From Spirochaetota bacterium (GTDB taxonomy: Bacteria; Spirochaetota; UBA4802; JAFGDQ01): 64,000 nt of DNA. The stretch's first letter is position 1. Each line of letters starts with the position of its first letter. Below the pieces are notes generated by a model, which did not search any database, was not told where the DNA came from, and saw only the letters and a program-made list of their open reading frames with translations. Location of the stretch: contig JAXHTS010000002.1 in assembly GCA_034190085.1 (NCBI GenBank), forward strand, positions 38,728-102,727. The letters are read 5' to 3'. The position numbers and the translations under genes were made by a program. Below, one piece after another: positions 1-9,105 of this stretch.

Positions 1-106
1 CATCTTCATTAGTTTTCTCCAACAAATCAGAATGCCTTGCTTCTATTCAAATATCTATCCTTCTTTATTTACTTTATTCGATAATGTTACTCTATTTTCA
101 CTTTTA

Positions 107-466
107 TCAAGAGAGAGCCTTTTCAGCAGCTTTTTGAAGTCTTTCCGGAGGGAATGGTTTTACAACAAAATCCTTTACTCCAAGCTTAATGGCCTTAGTC
201 AAAAGATTCTCCTGACCAAGAGCTGTTACCATTATTATCTTCGCCGAGGGGTCCATGGTTAAAATATCCTCAGCAGCTTCTATGCCATCCTTCTCCCGCA
301 TTGTAATGTCCATGGTAACCAAATCTGGTTTTATCCTCTTATAGAGCGACACTGCTTCATTCCCATTTTCAGCCTCTCCTACTATTTCATGCCCTTTGGG
401 TACAAGTGCATCTTTTACAAGAGTTCTCATGAACTTAGCGTCATCTACAATTAATATTTTTGCCAT
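107..466 (-). CDS. cheY: CheY-like single-domain response regulator
   Basis: This is a stand-alone receiver domain of 119 residues, the usual CheY length. The acidic pocket is D8-D9, the phosphoacceptor is D53 (motif TMDITM), the switch Thr is T81 and the conserved Lys is K103 in KPF. It should be phosphorylated by the CheA encoded upstream and act on the flagellar motor switch. The ATG is preceded by a GGAGATAGG-type ribosome site. It lies downstream of cheB on the same strand but after a 281-base gap, so it may have its own promoter. The absence of an output domain and the che context favour CheY over a general regulator. Confidence 0.93.
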   Translation of the reverse strand: MAKILIVDDAKFMRTLVKDALVPKGHEIVGEAENGNEAVSLYKRIKPDLVTMDITMREKDGIEAAEDILTMDPSAKIIMVTALGQENLLTKAIKLGVKDFVVKPFPPERLQKAAEKALS

Positions 467-747
467 AACCTATCTCCATAAAAAATTATATGCATTCTCA
501 GATACAAGTCACATGAATCTTAGTTTATACATACATGTATTACTCTGATGCAGTAAAATCATACGCCTTAATTGCATCACGTTCATTAAAATAATTATGA
601 CACCTAAAATAAATTAAAGACTTTCTTTAAATGTATATATATAGTCGTTAATCCTTCCAACCCTTACAATCAGATCAAAAACTTAGATCTATTCTATTTG
701 AAATCAAAATGCTCAATCTTCACCAGTAAATAAAGATATCACATGGT

Positions 748-1812
748 TTACAGTTGTTCAACTATTTTTTTAGGTATTTCTGATAAAGAAACGACTTCAT
801 CAATCGATCCCATCTGAACAGCAACCCTATTCATACCATAAACAACCGAAGTCTTTTCATCCTGAGCAATAGTATAGCCACCCTTTTCTTTAACGTGTGA
901 AATACCATCCGCTCCATCCCTACCCATTCCTGTCATAATAACACATAAAGCATTGCTTTCACATGTTTCAGCCATTGAATTAAAGAGAACATCAATTGAT
1001 GGCATATGGCCCGATATCTTCTCACCTTTATAAAGCCTTATTATATTTCCACTTCTGTGATTCTCAAGCACCATGTGTGAGTGTCCCGGAGCTATATAAC
1101 CAGAAGCAGGTAGTATTTTGTCACCATCTTCAGCTTCTTTCACGTTAAGCGACGAACTCTTATTTAGTCTTTCAGCAAAGGCATTTGTAAACCCCTCGGG
1201 CATATGCTGCACAACTAATACTGGCGATGGAAATCCATTGGGGATATCTTTGAATATCTTCAACAATGCAGCAGGACCGCCTGTTGAAGTGCCTATTCCA
1301 ACTATCTTCTTTGTGTCATCCTTGATAGACTCTTCCCTTAACTTAACATTCTTACCCTTCCTATCCCCTTCACTTATCGACTTGACCTCTTCATGAGGAA
1401 CTGTAACCTTACATCCATAAACAGATTTTACTTTTTCTATTAAAAGATTAGATATTTCTCTAGTAGACAATGAAACATTACTAGATGGCTTAGGAATAAA
1501 ATCCACAGCCCCATACTCAAGGGCTTTAAAGGTTGCTTCCGCGCCATGCTGGGTTAAAACGCTCATCATGATAACAGGTTTTGGATTTGTCCTGATAATG
1601 TTACGCAAAGACTCAAGCCCATCCATAATAGGCATCTCAATATCCATCGTTATAACATCTGGATTGAGTTCATTATTCCTATAGATAGCAGTTTTCCCAT
1701 TATTGACAGTGCCTACAACCTCTATATCCGGATCACTTTCCAGAATATCACTGATTATCTTTCTTACAAGCGGGGAATCTTCAACAACAAGCACCTTGAT
1801 TTTATTAGGCAT
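748..1812 (-). CDS. cheB: Chemotaxis response regulator protein-glutamate methylesterase CheB
   Basis: This is a two-domain CheB of 354 residues. An N-terminal receiver (about 1-120; D57 in TMDIEMP) is joined by a charged linker (about 125-165) to the methylesterase domain. The Ser-His-Asp catalytic set is visible as S176 in GTSTGGP, H203 in VQHMP and D299 in GMGRDG. It removes methyl groups from chemoreceptor glutamates and can deamidate glutamines, as the adaptation half of chemotaxis. The ATG starts three bases after the cheA stop, and a GAGG ribosome site overlaps the cheA end, so the two are translationally linked. No cheR is seen in this window. Confidence 0.97.
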   Translation of the reverse strand: MPNKIKVLVVEDSPLVRKIISDILESDPDIEVVGTVNNGKTAIYRNNELNPDVITMDIEMPIMDGLESLRNIIRTNPKPVIMMSVLTQHGAEATFKALEYGAVDFIPKPSSNVSLSTREISNLLIEKVKSVYGCKVTVPHEEVKSISEGDRKGKNVKLREESIKDDTKKIVGIGTSTGGPAALLKIFKDIPNGFPSPVLVVQHMPEGFTNAFAERLNKSSSLNVKEAEDGDKILPASGYIAPGHSHMVLENHRSGNIIRLYKGEKISGHMPSIDVLFNSMAETCESNALCVIMTGMGRDGADGISHVKEKGGYTIAQDEKTSVVYGMNRVAVQMGSIDEVVSLSEIPKKIVEQL

Positions 1813-1814
1813 TG

Positions 1815-4800
1815 TTACCTCATATCTTCAATAATCTTTTTCAGAGCTTCTGTATCCATGAACACTAACATCTTGCCTAAAACACTGTCATCATCATCAA
1901 AATAAAATTCCGTATCCATCAACAATGAATAATCTCCTGATATCTTATTCTCCACAAGTATTGAATTCATTGTAGATTGAATAAAATCATGTACCACACT
2001 AGGAACGGATGGTCTAATCGCTAATCCTGTTTTGTCAGATAATACATTTAATATTGAACATCCAACTATATTAGTTAACTCCTTTAATGCTGATCCTCCA
2101 TCCTCATCCAATTCTTTGGTTTTACCACTTTCAGTGCCATAGAGCATATCAATTAACTCAAACCCAATATCTTCACTCAAAAGAAAAAGTATAGCCCCTT
2201 TAATGTCTCCAACAAGAATGAAATAAACACCAATATAGACGCTATCAATCTCACCAATTATTGAGGGCATATTATTCAACGGAATAATTTTCACTTCCGG
2301 AATCGAAAGGGCAATTTTTTTATTTAGTATACTGGAGAGTGATTCAGCCGCATTTGTTATACCAATATTTGCGACTATTTGAATTTTCTGTATATCCCTT
2401 TTATCTATCTGAAGCGAATTCATTATATCTTCATTCAATCTATCATCATCCAAAGTACGCTCAATATTTGTCTGCAACTCCTCCTTAAAATCGATCAATG
2501 CCTCTTGTACCCTTTTCTGAATATCTTCATCCTCGACCTCAATAACTATGGAATCATCTAAGGCTCCATCACCATCCTCAATAACCTGAGACTTATGAAT
2601 TTCTAACTCACCCTCCTCCCTGATTGTTGGCATTCTCTCTTTCTCAGATAAAGCATCTTCCGTTTTCTCCTCAGGATCGCTTTCTTGTTCTTCAACAATT
2701 CCAATATCTCTTTGATCAGAGCCAGTCTTCTCTTCCCCTATTGTCTGGGAATCAAAGAGCATCACCCTCTCATCTTCTATTTTTTCCGATCCAACAAGTC
2801 CCTTATCCAAATCCCCATCACCTTCTACCTTAGGAATTTCTAAAACTTGTTCAACTTCAAAATCCTCCTTCTCAATTACTCTCTGCTTGGACAACCTCTC
2901 CTCATTAGAAATAACATTGCTTATCATAGATTGGACATCAAGGATTAAGCATATGCTCCCGTCTCCAAGAATTGAAACACCCGAAAGGCCCTCAATATAG
3001 GTATAATTCTCTTCAATTGATTTGATAACAATTTCCTGCTTTCCTTCTAAGGAATCAACAATCACTCCAATTTTTCGATTACCATATCCAACAACAACAA
3101 CAGAAATCCTCTTATCAGTATCAAGATCCCTCTCTATCCCAACAAAGTCACTAAGCCTTATTAATGATAATATTTCACCTCGGAGATTTATTACCTCATA
3201 TCCCTCAATTGTAGTAATATCTGAATAAAATATTTTTATTGTTTCAACTACATCGGGCAAGGGAATAGCGTACACCTCATCTTTTACTGTAACCATAATT
3301 GCAGGTGTAATGGCGAGCGTTAGTGGAAAGGTAAGAATAAATTTTGTCCCCATTCCAACCTCAGTTTCAATTCTAACATTTCCACTCAATTCATTAACGA
3401 TCTCTCGCACAACATTCATGCCTACTCCACGGCCTGATATATCAGTGACAACATCAGAAGTGGAAAAACCTGGAGAAAAAATAAAATCATAGATATCATC
3501 ATTATCCATGTTAGCCAAAATCTCATTGGTTGTAATTCCTTTCTCTAAAGCCTTGCTCTTGATCTTCTCTATATTTAAACCCCGTCCGTCATCACTTACC
3601 TCAACTATAATCTGATTTCCTCGCTGGTAAGCACTAAGGGTTATTGTAGCCTCTTCTGATTTTCCCAATTTTCTCCTTTCCTCTGGCGATTCCACTCCAT
3701 GATCAATCGCATTTCTCATTAAATGCATCAGGGGTTCACCAATTGCATCAATCACCTTTTTGTCTAGCTCTGTATCCTCTCCCTTAAGATCCAACTTTAC
3801 CAATTTATTAAACTCCTTTGAAAGATCTCTAACCAATCGCTTAAACCTAACGAAAATTTGACCAATAGGGAGCATACGAGTTTTCATTATTCCGCTCTGA
3901 AGGTCCTTTGCAATTCGGGACATCTGATCCATTCGATTCTTAAACTCACTTATGAGCGTCTTACTTATTTGAACATCCTTCATCTCCTCATAAAGTTTAT
4001 GAAATCCGGAATTTGATATTACAAGTTCACCTACATTATTTAACAGCATATCTAGTTTATCTACCGAAACCTTCACTATTTTTATCCCGGGCACCCTTTT
4101 ATCCCCAGTCTTAGCAGTTTGTTCAATTTTTTCATCTTCTTCATCAATAATCTCTTCTTTGCCAATATTCGTCTTATCCTCTCCAAGAGGATCTAAAGAA
4201 TCCTCACCTTCCCCTTTTTCAGTCTCCTCAACAAGTGTTTCATTCCCATGAAATCTTAATGCCATCTTTTCATTCTTTTTTATAAGACTAATCTTCCTCA
4301 TATCAATCCGGCTTATAAGATCCAGTTCACATGCCCTTCTCAACTCTTCTACAGATTGATCAGTTAACAGAATAACCCTAAAGACATTATTGTTCCATTC
4401 ATCATTTAATTCGTCCTCTGAAGGCATAGTCTTCATTATATCGCTAATCTGTTGTAGATTATTTATAATGAGTTGTGATTTTACCCATTTCATTGGAGCG
4501 GAGGGATTTATATAGATTGCTATCTCAGAGCATGATCTCCCAGACCTCAATCCTTTATGTATAAGCTTTCTCTCATCAGGAGTTAAATTAGTTTCGAGTT
4601 CCTCCTTTTTTTCTGATATTACTTCTCGCCTTTCATAGGTAGTATCCCCGGTCCCTTCAGCAACCTCTTGAATCCGATCCATAATCTCCTTCAAGTTCTG
4701 ATTAGGTTCTTCACCAGCAGCAACTGAAGAGATTATTGAGTTTATAACATCAAAACACTTAAATAAAACGTCAACAATATCAGGACGAATCTTCATTGTC

Positions 4801-5036
4801 CCATCCCGAATGCCCTGCAGGAGGTTTTCCATTTTATGTGCAAGATCGCTAAGATCACACAAACCTACGAAAGCTGCGGAGCTTTTTAGAGAATGGGCTG
4901 TTCTAAATATGTTATTAATAGTATCACTATTATTAGGATTTTTTTCGAGTTCTAAAAGATTTTGATTTAGCTCCTGAAGCTGTTCATCTGCCTCTTCCAA
5001 AAATAATTCCTGATATTCACCAATGCTAAATGTCAT
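1815..5036 (-). CDS. cheA: Chemotaxis histidine kinase CheA with C-terminal CheC-like phosphatase domain
   Basis: At 1073 residues this is much longer than typical CheA (about 650-750). Domains in order: Hpt with H48 (RTAHSLKS); a P2-like region about 150-255; an acidic linker; dimerisation P3 about 318-415; HATPase with N-box LMRNAIDHG (about 439-447), DDGRG (482-486) and GRGVGM (535-540); a CheW-like P5 domain about 575-710; a very acidic linker 712-865; and a CheC/CheX-type domain about 878-1073. The last domain keeps one intact phosphatase signature: S982-x3-E986-x2-N989-x22-P1012. The first half has N890 but Ile where Glu is expected. It phosphorylates CheY and CheB; I infer that the fused tail dephosphorylates CheY-P. 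It is followed at once by cheB and preceded by cheW. Confidence 0.96.
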   Translation of the reverse strand: MTFSIGEYQELFLEEADEQLQELNQNLLELEKNPNNSDTINNIFRTAHSLKSSAAFVGLCDLSDLAHKMENLLQGIRDGTMKIRPDIVDVLFKCFDVINSIISSVAAGEEPNQNLKEIMDRIQEVAEGTGDTTYERREVISEKKEELETNLTPDERKLIHKGLRSGRSCSEIAIYINPSAPMKWVKSQLIINNLQQISDIMKTMPSEDELNDEWNNNVFRVILLTDQSVEELRRACELDLISRIDMRKISLIKKNEKMALRFHGNETLVEETEKGEGEDSLDPLGEDKTNIGKEEIIDEEDEKIEQTAKTGDKRVPGIKIVKVSVDKLDMLLNNVGELVISNSGFHKLYEEMKDVQISKTLISEFKNRMDQMSRIAKDLQSGIMKTRMLPIGQIFVRFKRLVRDLSKEFNKLVKLDLKGEDTELDKKVIDAIGEPLMHLMRNAIDHGVESPEERRKLGKSEEATITLSAYQRGNQIIVEVSDDGRGLNIEKIKSKALEKGITTNEILANMDNDDIYDFIFSPGFSTSDVVTDISGRGVGMNVVREIVNELSGNVRIETEVGMGTKFILTFPLTLAITPAIMVTVKDEVYAIPLPDVVETIKIFYSDITTIEGYEVINLRGEILSLIRLSDFVGIERDLDTDKRISVVVVGYGNRKIGVIVDSLEGKQEIVIKSIEENYTYIEGLSGVSILGDGSICLILDVQSMISNVISNEERLSKQRVIEKEDFEVEQVLEIPKVEGDGDLDKGLVGSEKIEDERVMLFDSQTIGEEKTGSDQRDIGIVEEQESDPEEKTEDALSEKERMPTIREEGELEIHKSQVIEDGDGALDDSIVIEVEDEDIQKRVQEALIDFKEELQTNIERTLDDDRLNEDIMNSLQIDKRDIQKIQIVANIGITNAAESLSSILNKKIALSIPEVKIIPLNNMPSIIGEIDSVYIGVYFILVGDIKGAILFLLSEDIGFELIDMLYGTESGKTKELDEDGGSALKELTNIVGCSILNVLSDKTGLAIRPSVPSVVHDFIQSTMNSILVENKISGDYSLLMDTEFYFDDDDSVLGKMLVFMDTEALKKIIEDMR

Positions 5037-5076
5037 TGTTTGTCACTTATCATCCTTTCATCGTTATATGTAATCA

Positions 5077-5610
5077 TCATTGATCCTCTCTTGGCTTCGA
5101 TTCCTCGAATAGCATATTATCTAAACTCAAGATTACAATCAATCTATCTTCAACCCTTCCAACTCCACTGATAAACTCCTCCGAAACGCCCTCAATTAGT
5201 TCATTAGGCTGATCAACATTATTTTGCGGAAGTCTTACCACATGAAGAACTACATCTACAATGAGACCCACAAGTTTATCATTTGTCTCAACTACAATTA
5301 TTCTCGTTGAGTCTGTAATCTCACCCTTCTCAAAGCCAAATCGCTCCCGCACATCAACAACAGGGATCACATGACCCCTTAAATTAATAACCCCTCTAAT
5401 AAAGGATGGAACATTCGGTAGTCTTGTGATATCTGCTATTTTCAATATCTCATGTACTGAAAGTATATCAATTCCATATTCTATTTCATCTAACAATAAA
5501 AATGTAACAAGTTGAATTACGTTCTCATCAACTAATGACTCTAAATCTTCCTCGTTATCGCCTTTCTCAATTATGCCGGTCTTATCATTTTCTACTTTAG
5601 ATATACTCAT
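5077..5610 (-). CDS. cheW: Chemotaxis coupling protein CheW
   Basis: This is a single CheW domain (about residues 32-170) behind an acidic N-terminal extension of about 30 residues. Typical CheW features include the segment FIRGVINLRG followed by VIPVVDVRERFG and a GLIVDVV strand. It couples chemoreceptors to the CheA P5 domain. I start it at the ATG at 5610, which has TTAGG upstream at about the right distance; an in-frame TTG lies three codons earlier. It is the first gene of the cheW-cheA-cheB run and is 40 bases upstream of cheA. The 478 bases upstream contain no gene and should hold the operon promoter. Confidence 0.95.
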   Translation of the reverse strand: MSISKVENDKTGIIEKGDNEEDLESLVDENVIQLVTFLLLDEIEYGIDILSVHEILKIADITRLPNVPSFIRGVINLRGHVIPVVDVRERFGFEKGEITDSTRIIVVETNDKLVGLIVDVVLHVVRLPQNNVDQPNELIEGVSEEFISGVGRVEDRLIVILSLDNMLFEESKPREDQ

Positions 5611-5619
5611 ATGGATCAA

Positions 5620-6097
5620 CCTAATTTATTAAACATTTCGCTATGTCTTATAATCGATTATATCTTTTTATATATGACAAAGGAACTAACCAACTACAAG
5701 ACTAAGAGCTATAATCACTTAATACTCATTCGTAGGAATGAATTCATGACAACCCCTATGCCCCCCCTCAAACGCAGCGAATGATTTCATCAATAATTAC
5801 AACAAAAAAAGGCATTTAATAAATACCTGAATAAATATTATTTTTTAGAGTAATTTAGAAACTCACATAACACGACAGGATAACCCTAAATATCTATAAG
5901 ATAAAGAGGTAAATATATTTTCATACTAAAATTACTAGCGATAATAATGTTATAGCATATTATCTCCCATTTCAAGCATTTTTAGATAATAATCAACATT
6001 AAGTGAAAGTAGCATGTAACTTCTTTATCTATTTTTATTGATCAGGATTGTGAAGATGATGTTTGATTCATAATCTTTATCGCAAATACGCTATAGA
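5620..6097. other. Non-coding gap upstream of cheW
   Basis: The gap is AT-rich with a C-rich patch near 5745-5770. No convincing ORF, RNA or strong inverted repeat was seen. It should contain the promoter of the che operon and the 3' end of the glycerophosphodiesterase transcript. Confidence 0.5.
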
Positions 6098-6892
6098 TCA
6101 ATTATCATTTGCTATTTGTTTTAATAGAATTGGATCATCTGAGATTATTCCATCAACCCCCAGATTAAACAACCGTATGATATCGTCTCTATTATTTATA
6201 GTCCACACATGCACTTGGATTCCCTTATTATGAGCATGTTTTACGAATGATTTTGTAACAATCCTGATTGGCCCGAAATGCTCTGGTATCTGTAAGGCAT
6301 CACCATTAAAATGAGAAGTGAGAAACATGAATCCTGTTTTATACAGCGTATAGAATCCCAACGCTTCCCATAAGCTGAAGGAAGTTGCCATATCTGGAAA
6401 CAATTTCCTAATGCCCTTCAAATTAACGCTATGCTCTGATGCTGTCAACACCCTATTCTGTGCATTATGCCTTTTGATAATATCCGCATAATATCCGATC
6501 TGTTCTTGATTTTTTTCCTTAAGGTCAATATTAAATCTTTGATTAGGGAATTCATTCAGCATTTCTTCAAGGGATAGCAATTTTATATTTTTCCCCTTAA
6601 ATGGATAGGTTTTGCCATTATCTTTTGTAAATCGAAATCCCGCATCAAACTGCTTTAGTTCTTTTATTGAATAATCCCTTACATTTCCAACACCTTCTGT
6701 TAACCTTTCAAGACTTTCATCATGAATAACAATAAATCCCTTATCCTTAGTAAAATGAATATCCGTTTCAATCACATCAACCCCTAGTTCTACAGCCCTT
6801 TTAAAAGAGAGAAGAGTATTTTCCGGAAATTCGATTGGCACACCTCTATGTGCAAATACCCTTGTATCGTTATCAAAAAAATGTTTTGCCAT
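6098..6892 (-). CDS. ugpQ: Glycerophosphodiester phosphodiesterase (GDPD family)
   Basis: This is a 264-residue single-domain GDPD of usual bacterial length with no signal peptide, so it is probably cytoplasmic like UgpQ. The TIM-barrel active-site motifs are clear: AHRG (H15, R16), PENT (E24), IETDIH (E42, D44) and VIHDE (H57). The C-terminus has the typical VWTINN and GVDGIISDDP segments. It hydrolyses glycerophosphodiesters to sn-glycerol 3-phosphate and an alcohol. An AAAGGAAT ribosome site precedes the ATG. It is divergent from the gene at 7367 and is probably monocistronic. The gene name is by analogy; GDPD subfamilies cannot be separated from sequence alone. Confidence 0.93.
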   Translation of the reverse strand: MAKHFFDNDTRVFAHRGVPIEFPENTLLSFKRAVELGVDVIETDIHFTKDKGFIVIHDESLERLTEGVGNVRDYSIKELKQFDAGFRFTKDNGKTYPFKGKNIKLLSLEEMLNEFPNQRFNIDLKEKNQEQIGYYADIIKRHNAQNRVLTASEHSVNLKGIRKLFPDMATSFSLWEALGFYTLYKTGFMFLTSHFNGDALQIPEHFGPIRIVTKSFVKHAHNKGIQVHVWTINNRDDIIRLFNLGVDGIISDDPILLKQIANDN

Positions 6893-7106
6893 AGTGTATT
6901 CCTTTAATTTACGTTTAATAAAAAGAGTTTAATCCTTACTCCGAACTCATCAGGATGCATAAGGATTCATCTCCATTAATATACATCCATCAAAACACAT
7001 TCAATAATTTCTTATAATTTTTTGTTGATTTTTCATACCGATTCATTATAATCATAACAGATATTGTCAATATAGCATACTAATTATTTTTCTGGTTCAT
7101 AACAAT

Positions 7107-7132
7107 ATTACATTATATTATTATAATGTAAT
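7107..7132. promoter_or_regulatory. Perfect 11-base inverted repeat, candidate operator
   Basis: ATTACATTATA is followed by four bases (TTAT) and its exact reverse complement TATAATGTAAT. It sits between divergent genes, 234 bases before the ATG at 7367 and 214 before the ATG at 6892. Its core resembles Fur/PerR-type operators in being an AT-rich dyad, but the spacing is not the canonical one, so that link is only a suggestion. Confidence 0.5.
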
Positions 7133-7212
7133 GAAATATACTAACTTGCAGGAAAATAAATCAAGGGCGGTTTTAGCATATTCAAATTTCAACACCTTTA
7201 GAAGGACGTAGT

Positions 7213-7256
7213 TTCATGGGATTTGTCCATATTCAAAGGGTATAAATACCCATGAA
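7213..7256. promoter_or_regulatory. Overlapping inverted repeats in a leader region
   Basis: TTCATGGG (7213-7220) pairs with CCCATGAA (7249-7256). Inside, GGGTA-TAAA-TACCC (about 7238-7251) can form a competing hairpin that shares the CCC. The two folds are mutually exclusive, as in a leader switch, but no known riboswitch class was recognised. Confidence 0.35.
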
Positions 7257-7366
7257 CAATTTCTAATATTGAAATCAATATGCTCTTAAACTCAGTCCTC
7301 ATGAAAAGATGTGAACCCTTATGGGGGTAGTTTTATGCATAATCACAACCTAAAGGATTAATAATT

Positions 7367-7915
7367 ATGGCAAAAGCAACATCACTATTAAAAGCATATC
7401 TAAGTGAATCCATTCCATCTAGGGGAGGATTTATTATCTCAGCCTATTTTGATCCAGATTCCATTTATGCCAGATACGAGATAACAGCATATGTCAATGT
7501 CAAGGAGATATTAAAAAATCAGGATGGCCTACAATTCAATACTGATGGGAACAGAACACACATCCTTGTGGAGCCACCTACATACCCACAAAAATCTGTA
7601 GAACCAACATTTAGGGATCAAGATAAATCTATACCCTATCGATTCAACGAGTTACACATTTATTCTGGGAGGAAACAGGAAAAGATCATGATACCTAAAG
7701 AGCCGACCATGCTTCATTCCTATTTTAGTGTTACGGATACTCATGGAGAAAATTTTTCTTTCGTATTTCACCCAACAGAGGATGTTTATGTGGCAATGAG
7801 AAAATTCATTGCAGATACACTCTATAATGACTGTAACATAGAAAAAAATGATGCTCTTGAAGCATCTAAACTTGCTCTTGAGACAATTAAAAAATTCAGC
7901 ATATGGAAGAAATAG
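7367..7915 (+). CDS. Conserved-looking cytoplasmic protein of unknown function
   Basis: The predicted protein has 182 residues, no signal peptide and no membrane segment, with good coding character and an AAAGGATT ribosome site seven bases before the ATG. I do not recognise a family. Composition is mixed alpha/beta, with a helical C-terminus (about 145-180) that ends in a basic WKK tail. Proline-rich loops occur around residues 70-85 and 110-120. It is isolated: divergent from the glycerophosphodiesterase and 343 bases before the CBS-domain gene. A large leader with palindromes suggests it is regulated. Confidence 0.75.
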   Translation: MAKATSLLKAYLSESIPSRGGFIISAYFDPDSIYARYEITAYVNVKEILKNQDGLQFNTDGNRTHILVEPPTYPQKSVEPTFRDQDKSIPYRFNELHIYSGRKQEKIMIPKEPTMLHSYFSVTDTHGENFSFVFHPTEDVYVAMRKFIADTLYNDCNIEKNDALEASKLALETIKKFSIWKK

Positions 7916-8257
7916 GTTTTAATAAAAATATTGACAAAATTGATTATAGGGATTATTAACTATCATTATTATAAACTGACATATCTGTTCCTTATAAAAA
8001 TATTATAATAAATAAATTTATACTTGATATTCTATAAATAGTCTATTTTTGCTCATCTCTATGAGCAATTTGGAATTATACGGTTGCGCCCTCTACTACA
8101 TAATATTTACGCTAAAACTCCCTGTACCATTGACAAAAGGGGAATTCAAGGATAGGTTATTTTACCACAATGAATGATAGTAATAAAATTAGACAATAGG
8201 CTTTTCAATTCATATGCAACTAATTATTTCACATAAAGGCTGGACAATTCAATTAAT
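7916..8257. other. Non-coding gap
   Basis: The gap holds 342 AT-rich bases between two plus-strand genes. No ORF, clear terminator or RNA was identified. It presumably carries the promoter of the tlyC-recO pair. Confidence 0.5.
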
Positions 8258-9103
8258 ATGACTTCAGATGAATCCTGGTATAAAAAGAGTATTTCAGGAA
8301 TAAAAAAATTTTTTCAAAAACCCATTAAACCCAAAGATGAAGAAGGAAGAGATGATGACATCTTCTTTGATTCTATTGCCTTTGATAGATTAGAAAGACC
8401 CCAACAGGAGATAATAAAAAGTATAATCGAACTCCCTAATAAAAATGCCAGGGAGATAATGATTCCCAGAGTGGATGTGATCAGCACTTCATCGAAGACA
8501 ACACTAAAAGCTCTTCTAAAACTCGTCACCAACACAGACCATACAAGAATACCTGTATATGATGGCACAATTGACAATATCATTGGCATATTATATCTAA
8601 AAGACATATTCAAATTTTTAATAGACAAACCTCGCAACTTTCAGCTAAGGAAAAATCTTCACAAACCCCACTTTATCCCAGAAACAATACCGTTAGACGA
8701 TCTTCTTCTTGAGTTTAAAAAAATCAAACTGCATATTGCTATTGTTGTTGATGAATATGGGGGATTTAGCGGTATATTAACGTTAGAGGATATCTTGGAA
8801 GAGATTGTTGGTGAAATCAATAATAGCGCAAATGATGAATTGCATTCTGCCCAGAAAATAGGCAAGAATATTTATAAAGTAGATTCAAGAATGCCAATAT
8901 CAGATTTTAATGAAGAAGCTGGAATATATCTACCAACGGATGAGTTTGATACAATCGGGGGATTCGTTTTTGATCTATTTGGGAAGATCCCCCAAAAGAA
9001 TGAAACTGTCAAGTATGAGAACACATCCTTTAAGATATCCGATATAAAGGGCACTCGTATTGATCGAATTCTTATAAGAATTTCCGGTAGAGAACAAGAT
9101 TGA
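8258..9103 (+). CDS. tlyC: CBS-domain protein of the TlyC/CorC (hemolysin C) family
   Basis: The protein has 281 residues and no N-terminal DUF21 membrane domain, so it is the soluble form of the family. A charged N-terminus (1-60) leads into two CBS motifs: about 66-125 (starting near REIMIPRVDV) and about 135-190 (containing VVDEYGGFSGILTLEDILEE). The C-terminal CorC_HlyC transporter-associated domain spans about 205-278. Family members are linked to divalent-cation homeostasis (CorC) or called hemolysins in spirochaetes (TlyC). A hemolytic role cannot be inferred here. It overlaps or abuts recO, so the two are an operon. Confidence 0.9.
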   Translation: MTSDESWYKKSISGIKKFFQKPIKPKDEEGRDDDIFFDSIAFDRLERPQQEIIKSIIELPNKNAREIMIPRVDVISTSSKTTLKALLKLVTNTDHTRIPVYDGTIDNIIGILYLKDIFKFLIDKPRNFQLRKNLHKPHFIPETIPLDDLLLEFKKIKLHIAIVVDEYGGFSGILTLEDILEEIVGEINNSANDELHSAQKIGKNIYKVDSRMPISDFNEEAGIYLPTDEFDTIGGFVFDLFGKIPQKNETVKYENTSFKISDIKGTRIDRILIRISGREQD

Positions 9104-9105
9104 TT

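Larger units (their letters stand above)
6893..7366. other. Divergent intergenic region with palindromes
   Basis: This 474-base, very AT-rich region separates the divergent genes at 6892 (minus) and 7367 (plus). It holds a perfect 11-base inverted repeat at 7107-7132, overlapping small hairpins at 7213-7256, and one copy of a dispersed motif at about 7299-7321. No ORF is supported. Confidence 0.6.

Noticed and set aside
9100..9105. TTG start for RecO overlapping tlyC
   Set aside because: The ATG at 9106 matches the usual RecO start; the TTG is possible but adds only two codons.
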